A stretch of DNA of 64,000 nt from Lineus longissimus (Eukaryota; Nemertea; Pilidiophora; Heteronemertea; Lineidae). The DNA lies in contig NC_088315.1 of assembly GCF_910592395.1 (NCBI RefSeq), positions 15,547,808-15,611,807 of the forward strand, written 5' to 3'. The notes below the pieces were generated by a model, which saw nothing but the letters and a program-made list of their open reading frames with translations, searched no databases and was not told where the DNA came from. Shown here piece after piece: positions 33,936 through 45,286 of the stretch (its first letter is position 1; each line of letters starts with the position of its first letter). A program made the translations under genes and the position numbers.

Positions 33936-34516
33936 TGAGGGTAGCGCCCGCGTTTGAGTTAGTGCGCATGCGCTTTCTACGGAAAATTGAAATGGCTTGT
34001 GTTGTGGACGAGTGGTTTCAGGTTTCACGGTACGATTTTGTCCTGGAAACGGGGCAATAAACATTGAGATGAATGTACATTCAAGATTATTGCATTCCCA
34101 CACGCCATGACATTGACGAAATCATCGTCGAAACGGGCAGCCCCGGACCGATCATGTTGGTGCGCATGCGTACTACGGAAAAGTTAGCAGACTCAAAATC
34201 TTTTGCGAACTTTTGCCAGTTCAAAGCACGATTTCTTCGCGGATCGAGAGAAAAATAATATCTGGCAGCGATGCAAATGGTTGTTTAAAGCATTTCGATT
34301 CGTACCAGGGTATCGTCACACTTTGATTCGCCCCTGTTTGATGAAATCTCCAACAGAACAGCGGCTTCTCTGCATAAACATCATCGCGTCCCGCTGCATT
34401 GTTTTGGAAAAAGAAAATCTCTCCCCAGGTAAATCGCTATGCATTGGTGTATACGATTCGCGTGCAAAAATGTCACCTGGGTGCGGAGGTTTTCTAGTTC
34501 CGGGTCAAGTTTTTTT
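33936..34516. other. nothing recognised
   Basis: About 580 bp. Two related boxes (GTGCGCATGCG...CTACGGAAAA near 33963 and 34161) hint at an old duplication. Confidence 0.4.
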
Positions 34517-34640
34517 AGCTCAGCTGACAAAGTCAGCGGAGCTAGTCCTATAGCTATTTGATTGGTGCCTGTCCTTCCATCCTTCCATCCATCTGTAAAC
34601 AAAGTTGGGCATTTTGTAACCGTAGGACCTAGGCACTTTA
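34517..34640 (+). repeat. hairpin-ended dispersed repeat, start
   Basis: AGCTCAGCTGAC (34517-34528), loop AAA, GTCAGCGGAGCT (34532-34543), then CCTTCCATCC repeats: the reverse orientation of the 11050-11240 family. Confidence 0.6.
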
Positions 34641-35262
34641 AATTTGGCTGGATGGTAAAACTAGACGACCTAAGCAGTTTACAAATAATTCAGCGCGATT
34701 CGACTCAAATTCAGCCTACCAGGGGGAAAAGGTGTAAAGTACAAAACATTTTTTCGCCGCTTTATTCCAGCAGATAAAAGCTTGAAATAAAGTTGAAGAG
34801 GTTCGCCTGATATAGAAGTTTTGATATAAAATAGATTAGTTTCGATTTGTATCACCAGTTGGCGGTAGTGAGTAAAATGTCGTTTGACCACGTTTTTTTC
34901 CCGATTTGAATTTCCCGCCCCGAAATAAACATACATTTACACCCCTGCTAGAATTCGCCGCCATTATTGCAGAGTATGCTCCAACGTAATGTATAATGTA
35001 CGGTGACTTTCTAACATGGAAGCTAGTGGCAGAGGATTTGGCGGGAGATCTTGTGTTGGAGAGTGTGCTTGCCCGCTGACCCGTAGGATCACATGATAGA
35101 AAAATGGCGACTGTTTTATTTCGACTGAATCTATATTATAAGAGAGAAGACCGTTTCTTGCGCACGCTCCTTTGAGACTCTGGGATCATGTACTGTACCA
35201 ATGTCGGTACATATGTAATGGATTAGTATCAATCATCTTTCACATATGAAAGTTATCTATCA
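34641..35262. other. nothing recognised
   Basis: Contains an ATG-led 26-codon Gly/Cys-rich frame near 35017 and an ATAAGAGAGAAGACCG motif (35138) resembling ATAAGAGAGAAGGCCG at 42524. No gene supported. Confidence 0.35.
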
Positions 35263-35607
35263 ATGATGCTACCGACCATTGATCGAATTCCTTTAACTAG
35301 ATTTAGGATAAGTAATCACAAATTAAAAATTGAGTCTGGCAGATACACGGGCACCCCAGTTGCAGAAAGATTGTGCCTCCACTGCAATAAAGTTGAAACA
35401 GAGATTCATTTCCTGTTTGAATGTAATCTTTTCAACCATCAACGGTCCCGACTCAACTTGCCTAACTGCAATCTTCCTAATGACTTAAAATTCATAAAAA
35501 CACTGTCATCTACAGATTTTCATGTCGTGTCATCATTGGGACATTTTATAACCAACGCTTTCAAAATTAGGAACGTAAATGTTGAATACGTTCCTAAATA
35601 TTTCTAG
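35263..35607 (+). pseudogene. 3' end of a non-LTR retrotransposon ORF2 (zf-RVT region)
   Basis: A 114-codon frame with RFRISNHKLKIESGRY followed by C-x2-C-x7-H-x4-C (CLHCNKVETEIHFLFEC), the zinc-binding segment found after the reverse transcriptase domain of many animal LINE ORF2 proteins. The catalytic reverse transcriptase and endonuclease parts are missing upstream, as expected for a 5'-truncated insertion. About 290 bp of 3' UTR follow. Confidence 0.75.
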
Positions 35608-35925
35608 TCCTGTAAATAATCATAGCACTTACTACAATTTTTTGGTTTGTTTGAAATTACATGTACATGCAGTTGCCGCATTATTTGTGTGTTTACTGTC
35701 ACTGTGTCTTCATAACGCATATGTCTCTGTTTTCTTCAGAAAACTAGAGCGCTTTTAGACCTCTAGCTGTGCTGTAACGATAGCAACGTGGGATTGTGGT
35801 TATATTGTAAATTTATTGTTTTGATATTTTGATAGTAATGTACATTTGTATTTGTGTTTCGTGCGTTATATGCAAAGATTGTGTTTTGGCCAATAAATTT
35901 CAATAAATTTCAATTTCAATCTGGG
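35608..35925 (+). mobile_element. LINE 3' UTR and tail
   Basis: Ends CCAATAAATTTCAATAAATTTC plus AATTTCAAT, a short repeated tail typical of LINEs that end in simple repeats rather than poly-A. The AATAAA inside it may act as polyadenylation signal. Confidence 0.6.
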
Positions 35926-36394
35926 TTCTTAGCACAAAAAAGCTGAAATATGTGTAGTGAATGGATGTTTTTGGAGGCATTTCATATGTGTGGGTGCTCC
36001 AATCTATTTTTATATGCAATGGGATTTCCTGCTGTAATGCCATCATCAAGGGATTTTCTGTGAGATTCCAAGGAGGCTCTTTCTTCTCTGTTTTTGGAGG
36101 GCCTTTGGAATCTGGGGGAAATTCTGGTGTTTTATGGTAGCCTTACAGTCGTGATTGCCTGTGGTTTTCCGTTTAGCTAGAAGATTATCACTATTAGTGT
36201 TAGAAGATCATATGGTCGGAAGACACTGAAATAACTGGGGTGAGTTGGCTTTTTTAGGTACTAACCCGTTGTGTGCCCCAATCTATTTTTAACTCCTGAC
36301 ATCATCAACCAAGGGACATGGTTTGGGGTATGACACCATCAAGCAATGGACATGGTTCGGGATATAAACTCTAGGCCTAAATGGCGGCCGTTTT
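35926..36394. other. unrecognised; small internal duplication
   Basis: Near 36300-36365 an imperfect ~43 bp duplication (ATCAACCAAGGGACATGGTTTGGG / ATCAAGCAATGGACATGGTTCGGG, each shown in part). Otherwise no feature. Confidence 0.4.
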
Positions 36395-36545
36395 CTTGCG
36401 TCTTGGCCAATTTTGCAACAAATCTCGCAATTTATGTTTGTTTTCTCCCTGTCTGGTCATTAGCCGTGACAACAATTATTTTGAAAGTCACGTTATGACA
36501 TCGTAGAATGAATTCCACTCAGTCAGTTGGCCGCGCCCCCATTTC
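36395..36545 (-). repeat. diverged copy of the repeat at 9120-9260
   Basis: Reverse complement of TGGAATTCAT...ACGATGTCAT...GACTTTCAAAATAATTG. The following CAGTCAGTTGGCCGCGCCCCC also appears inverted near 39000. Confidence 0.5.
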
Positions 36546-37840
36546 CGCGTAATTCTCTCTGCGCTATGACGTCACTGCATATCATTACGAGCTCATTATC
36601 GCGAAAAATATGAAGTCGGAAATCGATCCTAAACTTGCCAAAATCTTTCTGAATGTAAACGGTGGAAACATTAATTAGTAGTTTCATTAAGAAAAAAGTG
36701 TAAAAAGTCCTGAGGTTTGCTGTTTACGTGACTTTGAACAGCGGTCGTCGCCCGAAAATTTGCAATTTTTTCACGTAATTTTGTTCAATAAATGCACCTA
36801 ACTCATCAAAAACATCGCGCGTGCTCAGAAGTAATGACTGATATTTATTGTTATATGTATCTTTGACTGAATAACACGATAGTAAAAATGATTATTTCTG
36901 TCGCACGACTGGAAAATACGTTTAAGTTGCCTCTGATTTTTGTCAGAAAATGTTGCAGCCGGATTAAGGTTCCGACCACACCCGAAGTTGAGCCGAAGAG
37001 GCCCGAACACTAGGATCGCCACCATCGCTACAAAACGTGTTCTAGAATACTGATTATGAAAACTTGTCCAATAGCCCATCCTGCCGTCCCATCCCTCCTT
37101 TCATGAGACCACCATTGCCCAAATTTAATGACAAAATGATGCAAAGAAGAAACTTAACATTAAAGATAACTAATCCTCTCTTCTGCATCTTGAAACTCTT
37201 TAAAAGTGAAACGCTAACATTGAAACAAGAACACCAATAACAAACAGACAGTCAATTGTTGAAGGGTGTAAAACACAATGCCAAATTCAAATTCTTGCAA
37301 GTGGTGCTGTTGAACTTTTCAAGTGGAAGGAATCAAACTTATTTTCATTCGTGACGTTATTTGCTAATGATTGTTTACACCATTCAACAGCTTGATATGT
37401 TCATCAAACCCGATTGACTGGAGAAGTGAAAGTATTAGCTGAAAGATAAAGCAGATTTTTCCTGAATGACAACAGCATGGATGTACAATTACAACAGTCA
37501 AATTGATGACAAACTTCAAGTTAAACCAATCATAATCTTGCAGGAAGATGTCCTGTAATAGGTTAAGTTTACACCTTTAACACTGGCATTGGTCATGCTG
37601 CTCAAATTACATACTTTATCAGCTTTTTGGTATTATCTTTTACTGATACAGCAACTCTAAAAATGAGATGATGGCAAGTTCTGTGCGCGATGTCTGGCAC
37701 AAAATAACTCTTGTGGGGGTACTGATGAGGCTATTCCCGGCTTCATAAGCATCATTGATGGCTTGGAAGCCCGTTCAGACCCAGGCCAGGGTCAGGGAAA
37801 ATAAACTATCCATCCAAAGGTCGTCCAAAATTACCAGACA
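36546..37840. other. nothing recognised
   Basis: About 1.3 kb with no repeat ends. A minus-strand frame near 36825-37079 opens MVAILVFGPLRL, which looks signal-peptide-like, but no gene structure supports it. Confidence 0.35.
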
Positions 37841-38161
37841 ATGCCTATTATTGAGCCATGTCACCTAGTAGGCCCTGGTGTTTTGGACCGTGAAGATCCA
37901 CATTGTAATGTGTATATGATTTCTTTTCCTGAACTATGGCAGCCTTTTACAGGCAAATCTGGCAAAAAAGTGCCTAAACATAGGCAACTAAAATTACCAA
38001 ACAAACAAAAGATATATCATTATGAGAAAGTTTATTTTCACAGAGGATATACAGAGAAATTTCTGAAGAATCAGCCGGATTGCCCAACAGTAGTAGTAGA
38101 CATCTCAGTCACCTGGATCTTTTCGGAAGTGAAGCATCATGGCTCATGCTTTACTGTTTGA
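37841..38161 (+). CDS. unidentified 106-codon frame
   Basis: MPIIEPCHLVGPGVLDRED ... SFPELWQPFTGKSGKKVPK ... KNQPDCPTVVVDISVTWIF. Composition is protein-like (mixed charge, few low-complexity runs) and it lies outside recognised repeats. No start context, splice site or family stands out. It may be an exon of a host gene or a decayed transposon; I assign no function. Confidence 0.25.
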   Translation: MPIIEPCHLVGPGVLDREDPHCNVYMISFPELWQPFTGKSGKKVPKHRQLKLPNKQKIYHYEKVYFHRGYTEKFLKNQPDCPTVVVDISVTWIFSEVKHHGSCFTV

Positions 38162-39044
38162 GCACATCCACACAAATCGATAGTATTCCTGGTCAATATC
38201 AATGACGATATGGTGGAACACATGACATACCTCCAGTCTCATAACATAACATAACACTCACTCAGTCACTGTCGCTCTGACATTTCTGACGACTATTCTA
38301 CCAGTAGCTTTATCAAAAGGCTCAAAATCATCTGGTCATTTGGCCACAAGTTGTAGAAATTATAGTCAGACTAAGCATATTCATCAACAGAACTCAAACA
38401 GGCTACCATCATGCCGTTCTCACTTTTAACCACAATTTTTTTGAGACACGCTGTGCATTAAAATATTTTTACAATATCGCGTCGTGCACGCAATTGCCGC
38501 GAAAAACAGCTTGATTAATATCACGTGATCCAAAACGTCATAAATATTAATGAGATTTCTTCGAAAAATCACCAAATTAAGTGCCAAAAAAGAAATATTT
38601 AGGAAACCGGGTGCTCAAATGTTTTAAAAGATATGAATTCATTTAGGATTGGTCAGCCACTTCGCAAAAAATCAATTTACCAAATATCGCCGCAAAGCTG
38701 GAAAATATCTTTGAGTGAGGTATGTTCAGCGAAGATTGCGAAAATATCATCTTTCGAAAAATTGATCAAACTCGGTTGATTTTGCTTGGAATTTGATGAA
38801 ATAAACACCAATTTTTTCTTTCAATAACTAACAATTTCGCCATCTTTGATCAATCGCTCTCCCCGAACAGTCGTGCATGCTACAGAGGTTTTAGTCTCTG
38901 CCACAAATATGGCGCGAGTTAGTATCAAATTTTTACCGATAGGTGACAGTAGCAGCGCAACGCAGAGAGAAACGCTCTTTTGGCGCTGCGAACGGGGGCG
39001 CGGCCAACTGACTGCACTGCAGTTTCGTTACGAAGCAATGCTCA
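38162..39044. other. nothing recognised
   Basis: AT-rich first part, then a CpG-containing part with GGGGGCGCGGCCAACTGACTG (shown in part) that matches the inverse of 36517-36537. Confidence 0.4.
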
Positions 39045-39660
39045 TGTTTTTGGTTTGCAATCCTGTACTGTCTGTACACTCTAACACTGCGCTGTGCATG
39101 GCTGTGCTGTAGGCTGTAGGCTGTAAAAAAGACAAAAACGATAGCCTAGCCCTATATAGGCTTAGAGTATAACTCAACAGGCCCTCATGATTCATTTGAT
39201 GGACACACTATTTGATAGTACCTCATCATTAAGTCCACTAGATCCTGTTCTGTCACATGTCTTAGACGATAGACAATTTTCAAAATGTAGCACACCACTC
39301 GCTCATCTTTAAGCCCGCTTCGACTCACATCATGTGGGCACGGTTGGCTGTTGAGTGTTATGGTTCAGTCTGTGAGACTAATTTAAAGAGGTTACACTTT
39401 TATTTTGAATTGGAAAACAGCCCACAGGACTGACTTTTCACTGAGTAATAAGTGTGCCCTTCGAAGGTTAAGTCTCTTTCTGGATTTGCTTCCATAGATG
39501 TATTGTTCAGGATATCATCTGACAAAGGCCTGATCAAGCACAGACTGTATCCGGTGGTGTACATTTCCCCGTCTATGTCACCCTTTTTTATTCTGTCAGT
39601 GTTAAAATCTCTTCTGCTTCACTGCTTTCCATTCCCGGAGAGCGTTATCCTAAGTTAACA
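39045..39660 (-). repeat. inverted copy of the 7.4-7.98 kb repeat
   Basis: Reverse complement of 7400-7980, including CATCATGTGGGCACGGTTGG and GGTGTACATTTCCCCGTC. It lacks the 7280 minisatellite. The frame MCPSKVKSLSGFASIDV occurs again, with changes. Confidence 0.75.
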
Positions 39661-39775
39661 CCAGACGGCGCTACCTGCGTAATTCTCGTAGTCCAGTCAT
39701 TCTTTCGTGAGGAAGCGAACAGCGCAGACCTTATCCAGGACCTCACTTGTAACAAAACGTATTTGAAAAAATCAG
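39661..39775. other. left flank of the stem-loop array
   Basis: Contains CTTATCCAGGAC (39730-39741), which is repeated on the far side at 40180-40191. Confidence 0.4.
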
Positions 39776-40113
39776 TGGTTTGCTGGGTAATCGGACCAAA
39801 GATATGAAATAAACAAGTCTGCAGGGTGGTCAGACATTAGAGAAAATAATCAGAGATCCGCTGGATCACACTAAAGATAAAATAGTCTAGTCTGCTGGGT
39901 GGATCAGACATTATAGAATATAATCAGGTTCGCTGGGTGTTCGAACCAAAAATAATCATAATCTATAAGTCTGCTGGGTGCTCAGACAGAATTATAATGA
40001 AAAGGAGAGTACCGTAAATGAGCATTTCTCGATCTCGAAATGTCTGGGTGACTATCGGTATGAACTCGATTCTAATACAGAAGTGCCAAGAATAGTCTGC
40101 CGGGTGGTCAGAC
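39776..40113. repeat. array of stem-loops with covarying stems and a constant loop
   Basis: Five well-formed hairpins share a loop of nine or ten bases close to CTGGGTGNT: TGGTTTG/CGGACCA (39776-39798, two G-U pairs if RNA), GTCTG/CAGAC (39817-39835), GTCTG/CAGAC (39890-39909), GGTTCG/CGAACC (39927-39947), GTCTG/CAGAC (39969-39987), and a sixth at 40095-40113. Two decayed members lie at 39855-39867 and 40041-40055. Spacers are AT-rich (often ATAATMA). Stem sequence changes while pairing is kept, which points to a conserved fold. Function unknown. Confidence 0.7.
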
Positions 40114-40151
40114 TTGGAGAATAACTTGTAATATAATATATTTTATAGGCA

Positions 40152-40805
40152 AAGCCTCGGTTCTAATTGGTCTGTCCCTCTTATCCAGGACTTCTAAGTC
40201 CCAGTGAATTTTCACGCGGATGGGCGGATAAGATTGATTGGAACCTAATAAAACAACCAACGCCCAATAGACATAAAGCACGCAAAAGAGCCTCAAATTT
40301 ATTAAATGGTTACATCACTCCTGGCACAAACGGTAGGCGTAAACCGCACTCCGTCCTAGGCAAGCGCTGAATGGATAGGTTCCACACCATTGCATCTGCC
40401 AGGCGGGTTCAAGTCAACCCTTTCAAGGGAATGAAAAGATTGACGTTATCTTTCCCCTCAAATGTCGACAGCCAACACAGACGACCTCACTTCTACTCGT
40501 ATTGGAAAACAGTCAACATGGCGTGCCACGATGACCAGCAGCAGGCAAGCAGCTTGAAGCCACGCCTGTGGCTGAACGCGAACGCTAACCTTCACGGGAA
40601 GGACTTGCTACAACTGATAGGGAAAGTCCGGGCGTATGACGAGACAGCAATCGAAGCATCACTCCGTGCACCTGAGCTCCTAGCTTCGTTCAAAGAAAAA
40701 CACCTTCTCCACAGCTACAGTCCGCCCGAACTATTTCAAGAATTCAAAAAATTAACAGCCTTTGACCTAGAGGTAAGCAAACAAATTTCTTTAAAAAAAC
40801 TTTAG
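40152..40805 (+). pseudogene. unidentified frame with one internal stop
   Basis: After an acceptor-like TATTTTATAG (to 40149) and a TAA at 40164, one frame runs from 40167 to 40805 broken only by TGA at 40368-40370. The first part is basic (NRHKARKRASNLL, NGRRKPHSVLGKR); the second holds LNANANLHGKDLLQLIGK and ends SKQISLKKL. A length of about 210 codons in one phase argues for coding origin. No domain recognised; a retroelement gag-like protein is possible, since it follows the stem-loop array directly. Confidence 0.35.
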
Positions 40806-41387
40806 AGAACGACTACCCTCCGTATCAATAAATGGCAACCTAGTCCCTAGGCTAATTTGGGGGAGTCAATTTCACGATCAAACTCGCGCCAATACAATAC
40901 CAACGGGAGACCCCATTCCGTTAAAAAATTCTATTCAACGTTCACGCCCGAAACAGTTTACGAAAGAGAAAGTCGTATCTGACAAGCAAAGTACCAACCA
41001 AAAATTGCCAACATGGTACAACCAGGCCTAAAAACCCACCTCCATGACGCTTAAAAAGAATGCTGAAAGCAACTGTTAAAAAAAAGAAAAAAAGAAAACA
41101 CCCTTATGAAAAAAGAATGGTAACTAAATATCGAGTCTTTACCTCATGTAAAGTCTGAACTAAAGCTGCATAATTGATTTTATGGATCGGCAGGCACCTT
41201 TCCGGTTTTATGAGCAAATGAGATCCGTTCAAAATTCAGCGGGATAGGCCAAGCTATACTCTTACCCTAACAAAACTTTTAATCGCCACAGGCCACTCTG
41301 CAAGCTATAGGGCTAGAAAACAACATGAACAACAGGAGACTGGTGTGTCATGCGGCAATCATATTTGCAAACGAAGAGGCCACCCTG
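40806..41387. other. nothing recognised
   Basis: A-rich with a run of AAAAAAAGAAAAAAAG near 41078. No features. Confidence 0.4.
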
Positions 41388-42265
41388 CCGGGAAGCGAAA
41401 TTTTTTTCTGCAGGATACTTCTGCCATAGTGTACATCTGACAGCCAATCAGAATTCAAGGCAAGCACGTGTCTTTGTTGACATCATCTTTCCACATGGCG
41501 CAATAATGTCAACAATGCCACGTGTTCTGATAATCTTGGAAAGAACAAGTTAGCAAATGGTTAGAGGAGTATATTAGCTAAAATATATTTATTTGCAGTA
41601 TCTTAACATGTATTTTCATTGTCGTCAATGTCGAGTGGACTGTATTTATTGGACTTGTCTGTTAAAGGCGCACTGTGCTCGGCAAAATAGCCGAGGTTGA
41701 ATGTTTATCTGTCAACCGTGTAACTAGTTCTGCTGTATATGCATAGGTGGCGCCACCATTCAATTTATTTTGTTTGCTTGTCAAAATGTGTTTTATACAA
41801 TGGCCCTTCAACAATGTTCAAACTACCAAAATAGGCCTGATACCTTCAACAAACAGCAGACATCGGATACACTGTCCCTTTAATAATTATCAACATTGGC
41901 AACACTGTCAGTGTCACTACCCCTTAAAATTTCACTAATCAATGCATGCACTGCAATGTAGCGATCAGATCAGCTGATGCCTCTTTTGTACGCATAATAT
42001 CATCAATTTTACAATGAATCTGTGCAATTCATTCCTAAACACTACGACACAAACCTTGAGTTGAGCATAATTGGGGTCAGAAAATGAACTATTGTCACAT
42101 TCACAGTTGAAGTGGCACTCGGCATGCGACTCGGTATCGTCCATTGTATTTGCATTATCATGCATAAATAAACAGTGTGACGTCAAAGATCGCGCCAATT
42201 GTGATTGGCTGTCAGATGTACACTGTGGCAGAAGTATCCTGCAGAAAAAAATTTCGCAAGCCGGA
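41388..42265. repeat. inverted repeat (foldback-like), arms ~110 bp
   Basis: The left arm around 41390-41500 (GCGAAATTTTTTTCTGCAGG ... GTGTACATCTGACAGCCAATC) matches the right arm 42190-42265 in reverse complement. Between them lie the hairpin CTCGGC/GCCGAG (near 41677) and the palindrome GGTGGCGCCACC (41747). No coding frame. Confidence 0.7.
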
Positions 42266-43264
42266 TGTATTCTAGAAGCGACAAGCTATTCAGAAATGTA
42301 TAGGTTTATGTGTGAGAGTGATATACTGCAAGGTCGACAGCCACTTGAACAGGGGTATGCATGAAATGACGTCGCGCCATTTGTGGAGCCAGGTAGGCCC
42401 GGCCATTGCACTGGCTAGTGAGACCCATGGACTTGAGAAACATTGTTTACATTGGATACGTCGTATGCACGTTAACCATAGTAGCGCTTCGCAGAAAAGC
42501 CTTCGGCTTTTCTGCTGCGCGCTTATAAGAGAGAAGGCCGTTTTATTTACACACTCCTTCTGGAGATTGGCCCTGTCTGCACTGTTGAAATGTTAGTGAA
42601 TACGTAGTTTGTACACGTGTGTGTGTTTACGGTGCGTAAAATGGGTTGAAAGTGTTACCCCATTTTAATAAGCCCCCCTTTAGGAGGGGCTCTTAAGATA
42701 CACGTGTGTGTGGGAGTATATACTGATTTGATGAGAAATAAAGAGAGTAAATATTGTATATCCTACAAACAATTTTTTTTGGTATTTTTCTGAATTAACT
42801 CCGTTGAGTTTACCGATTTCTCCGCGATCTTCCGGTGGTGGTTGCTATCCCATTGATTGAAATTAATTTTAATTAATTTAAATCTTCATGGGAATTCGCT
42901 ACATCATATGCCTAAGAAATTGGCCAATTATATTAATATTTTTATTAGAGAAATATCCGTCCTAAATAATGACAGAAAAGGGTGGTTTATTTCAATTTTG
43001 TGTCGACATGATCGAGGTCACGTGACATAAAAACAAAACAATCGCACACACCCGTCCAAAAAAGGCACTTTAAGAAAAACAAATACGTTTTTCCAGCTTA
43101 AAACCACACTGACGACTAAGTTATATTGGTCTTCTGCCCAAATCTGAAGTATCAAAATGAATCACAAACTAGAACTAGCTCTATTTAGCAAAAGTTGCGT
43201 GAAAAATTCGGGTGAGCGACATTCTGCACCCTAGCGGCCAATAATTAAACTACTTTCAGCCGTC
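42266..43264. other. unrecognised, with two strong hairpins
   Basis: GCAGAAAAGCC (42491-42501), loop TTC, GGCTTTTCTGC (42505-42515) is perfect. A second hairpin AGCCCC...GGGGCT lies near 42671-42691. TACACGTGTGTGTG occurs on both sides of the latter. No genes seen. Confidence 0.5.
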
Positions 43265-43428
43265 TGCTCCGGTCTCGTTAGGGAGTTTTTCCCAAATGTA
43301 CGCGATGATGACGTGCCCCATTAACAGGACGTAACATCTATTTTAAAATGCGTTTCCAAAGTGAATGCATGAGGACAACCTATTTGTGTCGTATATCACT
43401 GGAAACGCCCGATTCCCGTGAATAAGGA
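43265..43428 (-). repeat. solo end of element A
   Basis: GGTCTCGTTAGGGAGTTTTT through ATCACTGGAAACGCCCGATTCCC equals the last ~160 bp of element A in reverse, and stops at nearly the same place as the partial A at 33083. Confidence 0.75.
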
Positions 43429-43496
43429 CAATCACAATGTATTACATTACCAAAACAAAAATGTGTCGGAAGGAACTATATAGATGGTCCCATCGC

Positions 43497-44660
43497 ACCC
43501 CCCCCCCCCCTCCAGCAGTATGACACAGAAGGGCTAGTTGACTGTCCACCGGGGGGGGGAGCTTCCCCCAACGCACTGGTAAAAACCTATGTCGACGGAG
43601 GGGGGGTTTGGGGGTGTCCCCCCATTGTAACAGCTGTAGTTGTTAGAGCTTGCACTTAACATATGCTCGTAGGGGGGTTCGGGGGAGCTCCCCCGACCTA
43701 AAGGGGGGCTCACTAAGTCCTTGACTTTACATATTATAGATTTTTGCGGGGATCCCCAGGGAAGGGGATTCCCCCAAGGAACATCGTTTGGGTTGTATTC
43801 GCCTGTTGTATTTCACCAATTCCGTCTTAGCCGTGGCTGACATATGGTTTCACACATGTCAAATGTGTGCCACACAGTTCATTGTCTGTAGATCAGATGT
43901 TTATGTCTCACTTTTCTTTCTGACCAAGGTGAGTTAATTGCATGAAAATGTGTTCATGAGCATAAGTGAGCATCCTAGCACTGATGATGATGATGATGAT
44001 GATGAGATGATGTGAATTGTGATGAATATGAGTAGAAGCCCTAACTAGCCCTATCGTCATCGACCATGTAATTGGCATGTATTGTATGTAGGCCAACAAT
44101 GCAATTGGCCTATAGCATGATAGGCTATTGTACGTATGATCCTGATGTAGGCTACGCACATGAGAGGAGGACGTAGGCTTACTGATTGCTACTAGCATTG
44201 CACTGTCAACTGGAGTGTACACAAAGTCTTCTCAGCCATATTGGGCCTTTTTTAGGCCTTCTCAGCCACTGCCATGTCTGAGATGAAATGGAGTTTGAAG
44301 TAGGCCTACTGTCATGACTATCATACCAGGCCTATGTATAGGCCTAGGGCTTACTGATTGCTACTAGCTTTGCACTGTCAACTGGAGGTGCACACAAAGT
44401 TTTCTCAGCCATATTTAATATGTAAAGAGCAATCTCTAGTGAACTCACACAACTGTTCGACATGGGGGAGTCCCCCCTCCCCCAACCCCCGTCCTTCTGA
44501 CATATATAGCCAGTACATTAAGGGATGAGTCCCCCAAACCCCCTCCCCCGTTCTCTGAAAATGACAGGTTTTAGTCAGTACATTGGGGGGAAGGCCCCCC
44601 AACCCCCCCCCCCATTGGACTCTAAAAATTGAATTCCTTGGAGACGCTGAACAATAAGGC
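43497..44660. repeat. clusters of G- and C-homopolymers with palindromes
   Basis: Repeated GGGGGG/CCCCCC runs, among them CGGGGGAGCTCCCCCG (43679-43694), GGGGATCCCC and GGGGATTCCCCC near 43750, and TCCCCCCTCCCCCAACCCCC at 44472. (GAT)n lies at 43981-44004 and an imperfect ~171 bp direct duplication (TTACTGATTGCTACTAGC) at 44175-44416. No gene recognised. Confidence 0.6.
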
Positions 44661-44744
44661 CCCATAAAGAAATAGTCCCCGCCCCGGTAGCTGTCTCATA
44701 TCTGCTGACAGAAGCAGCTCTTTGTGGTGAAATAATAATTGAAT

Positions 44745-45286
44745 GCATGTCATGACACCCAGGAGCTTTTTCTCATTTCTGAAACAGTTGCATGGTTGGA
44801 ATGAATTTCCAAATCAGTCCGTCAAATCTCTATGCAATGAAAATTGAAATGTCACAACTGTCTCCACCGACGTTGTCCTGTATGTCCTAGCAGACGATTT
44901 TTAAATAAATGATGTGATTGATATACTTGTAGATTGGAATGAATTATTTCTTCAATGATATGAAAGTTGAAAACCCTCTGACATGTCTGAGTACAAAAAT
45001 GCAAAGGCAAGACACATCATGCATGTCATTATGACACCCAGGAGCTTTTTCTCATTTCTGAAACAGTTGCATGGTTGGAATGAATTTCCAAATCAGTCCG
45101 TCAAATCTCTATCCAAATGGAACTTTAAGACCACTCGTGCAGTAGTGTTAAAACTGACTTTTTTGAAGTAAAGTACGTAAATCGAGAAGAAGAGGACGTT
45201 TGCTTTATCTGCAATGAAATGTCACAACTGTCTCCGCCGACGTTGTCCTGTATGTCCTAGCAGACAATTTTTAAATACATGATGTC
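44745..45286. repeat. direct duplication with an extra segment in copy two
   Basis: ATGACACCCAGGAGCTTTTT...CAAATCTCTAT occurs at 44752 and 45031, and GTCACAACTGTCTCC...TCCTAGCAGAC at 44851 and 45231, so the second copy carries about 100 extra bases in between. Confidence 0.8.

Noticed and set aside
42491-42515. Rho-independent terminator (perfect GC-containing hairpin)
   Set aside because: Animal nuclear DNA; no T-run follows and no transcript is implied.
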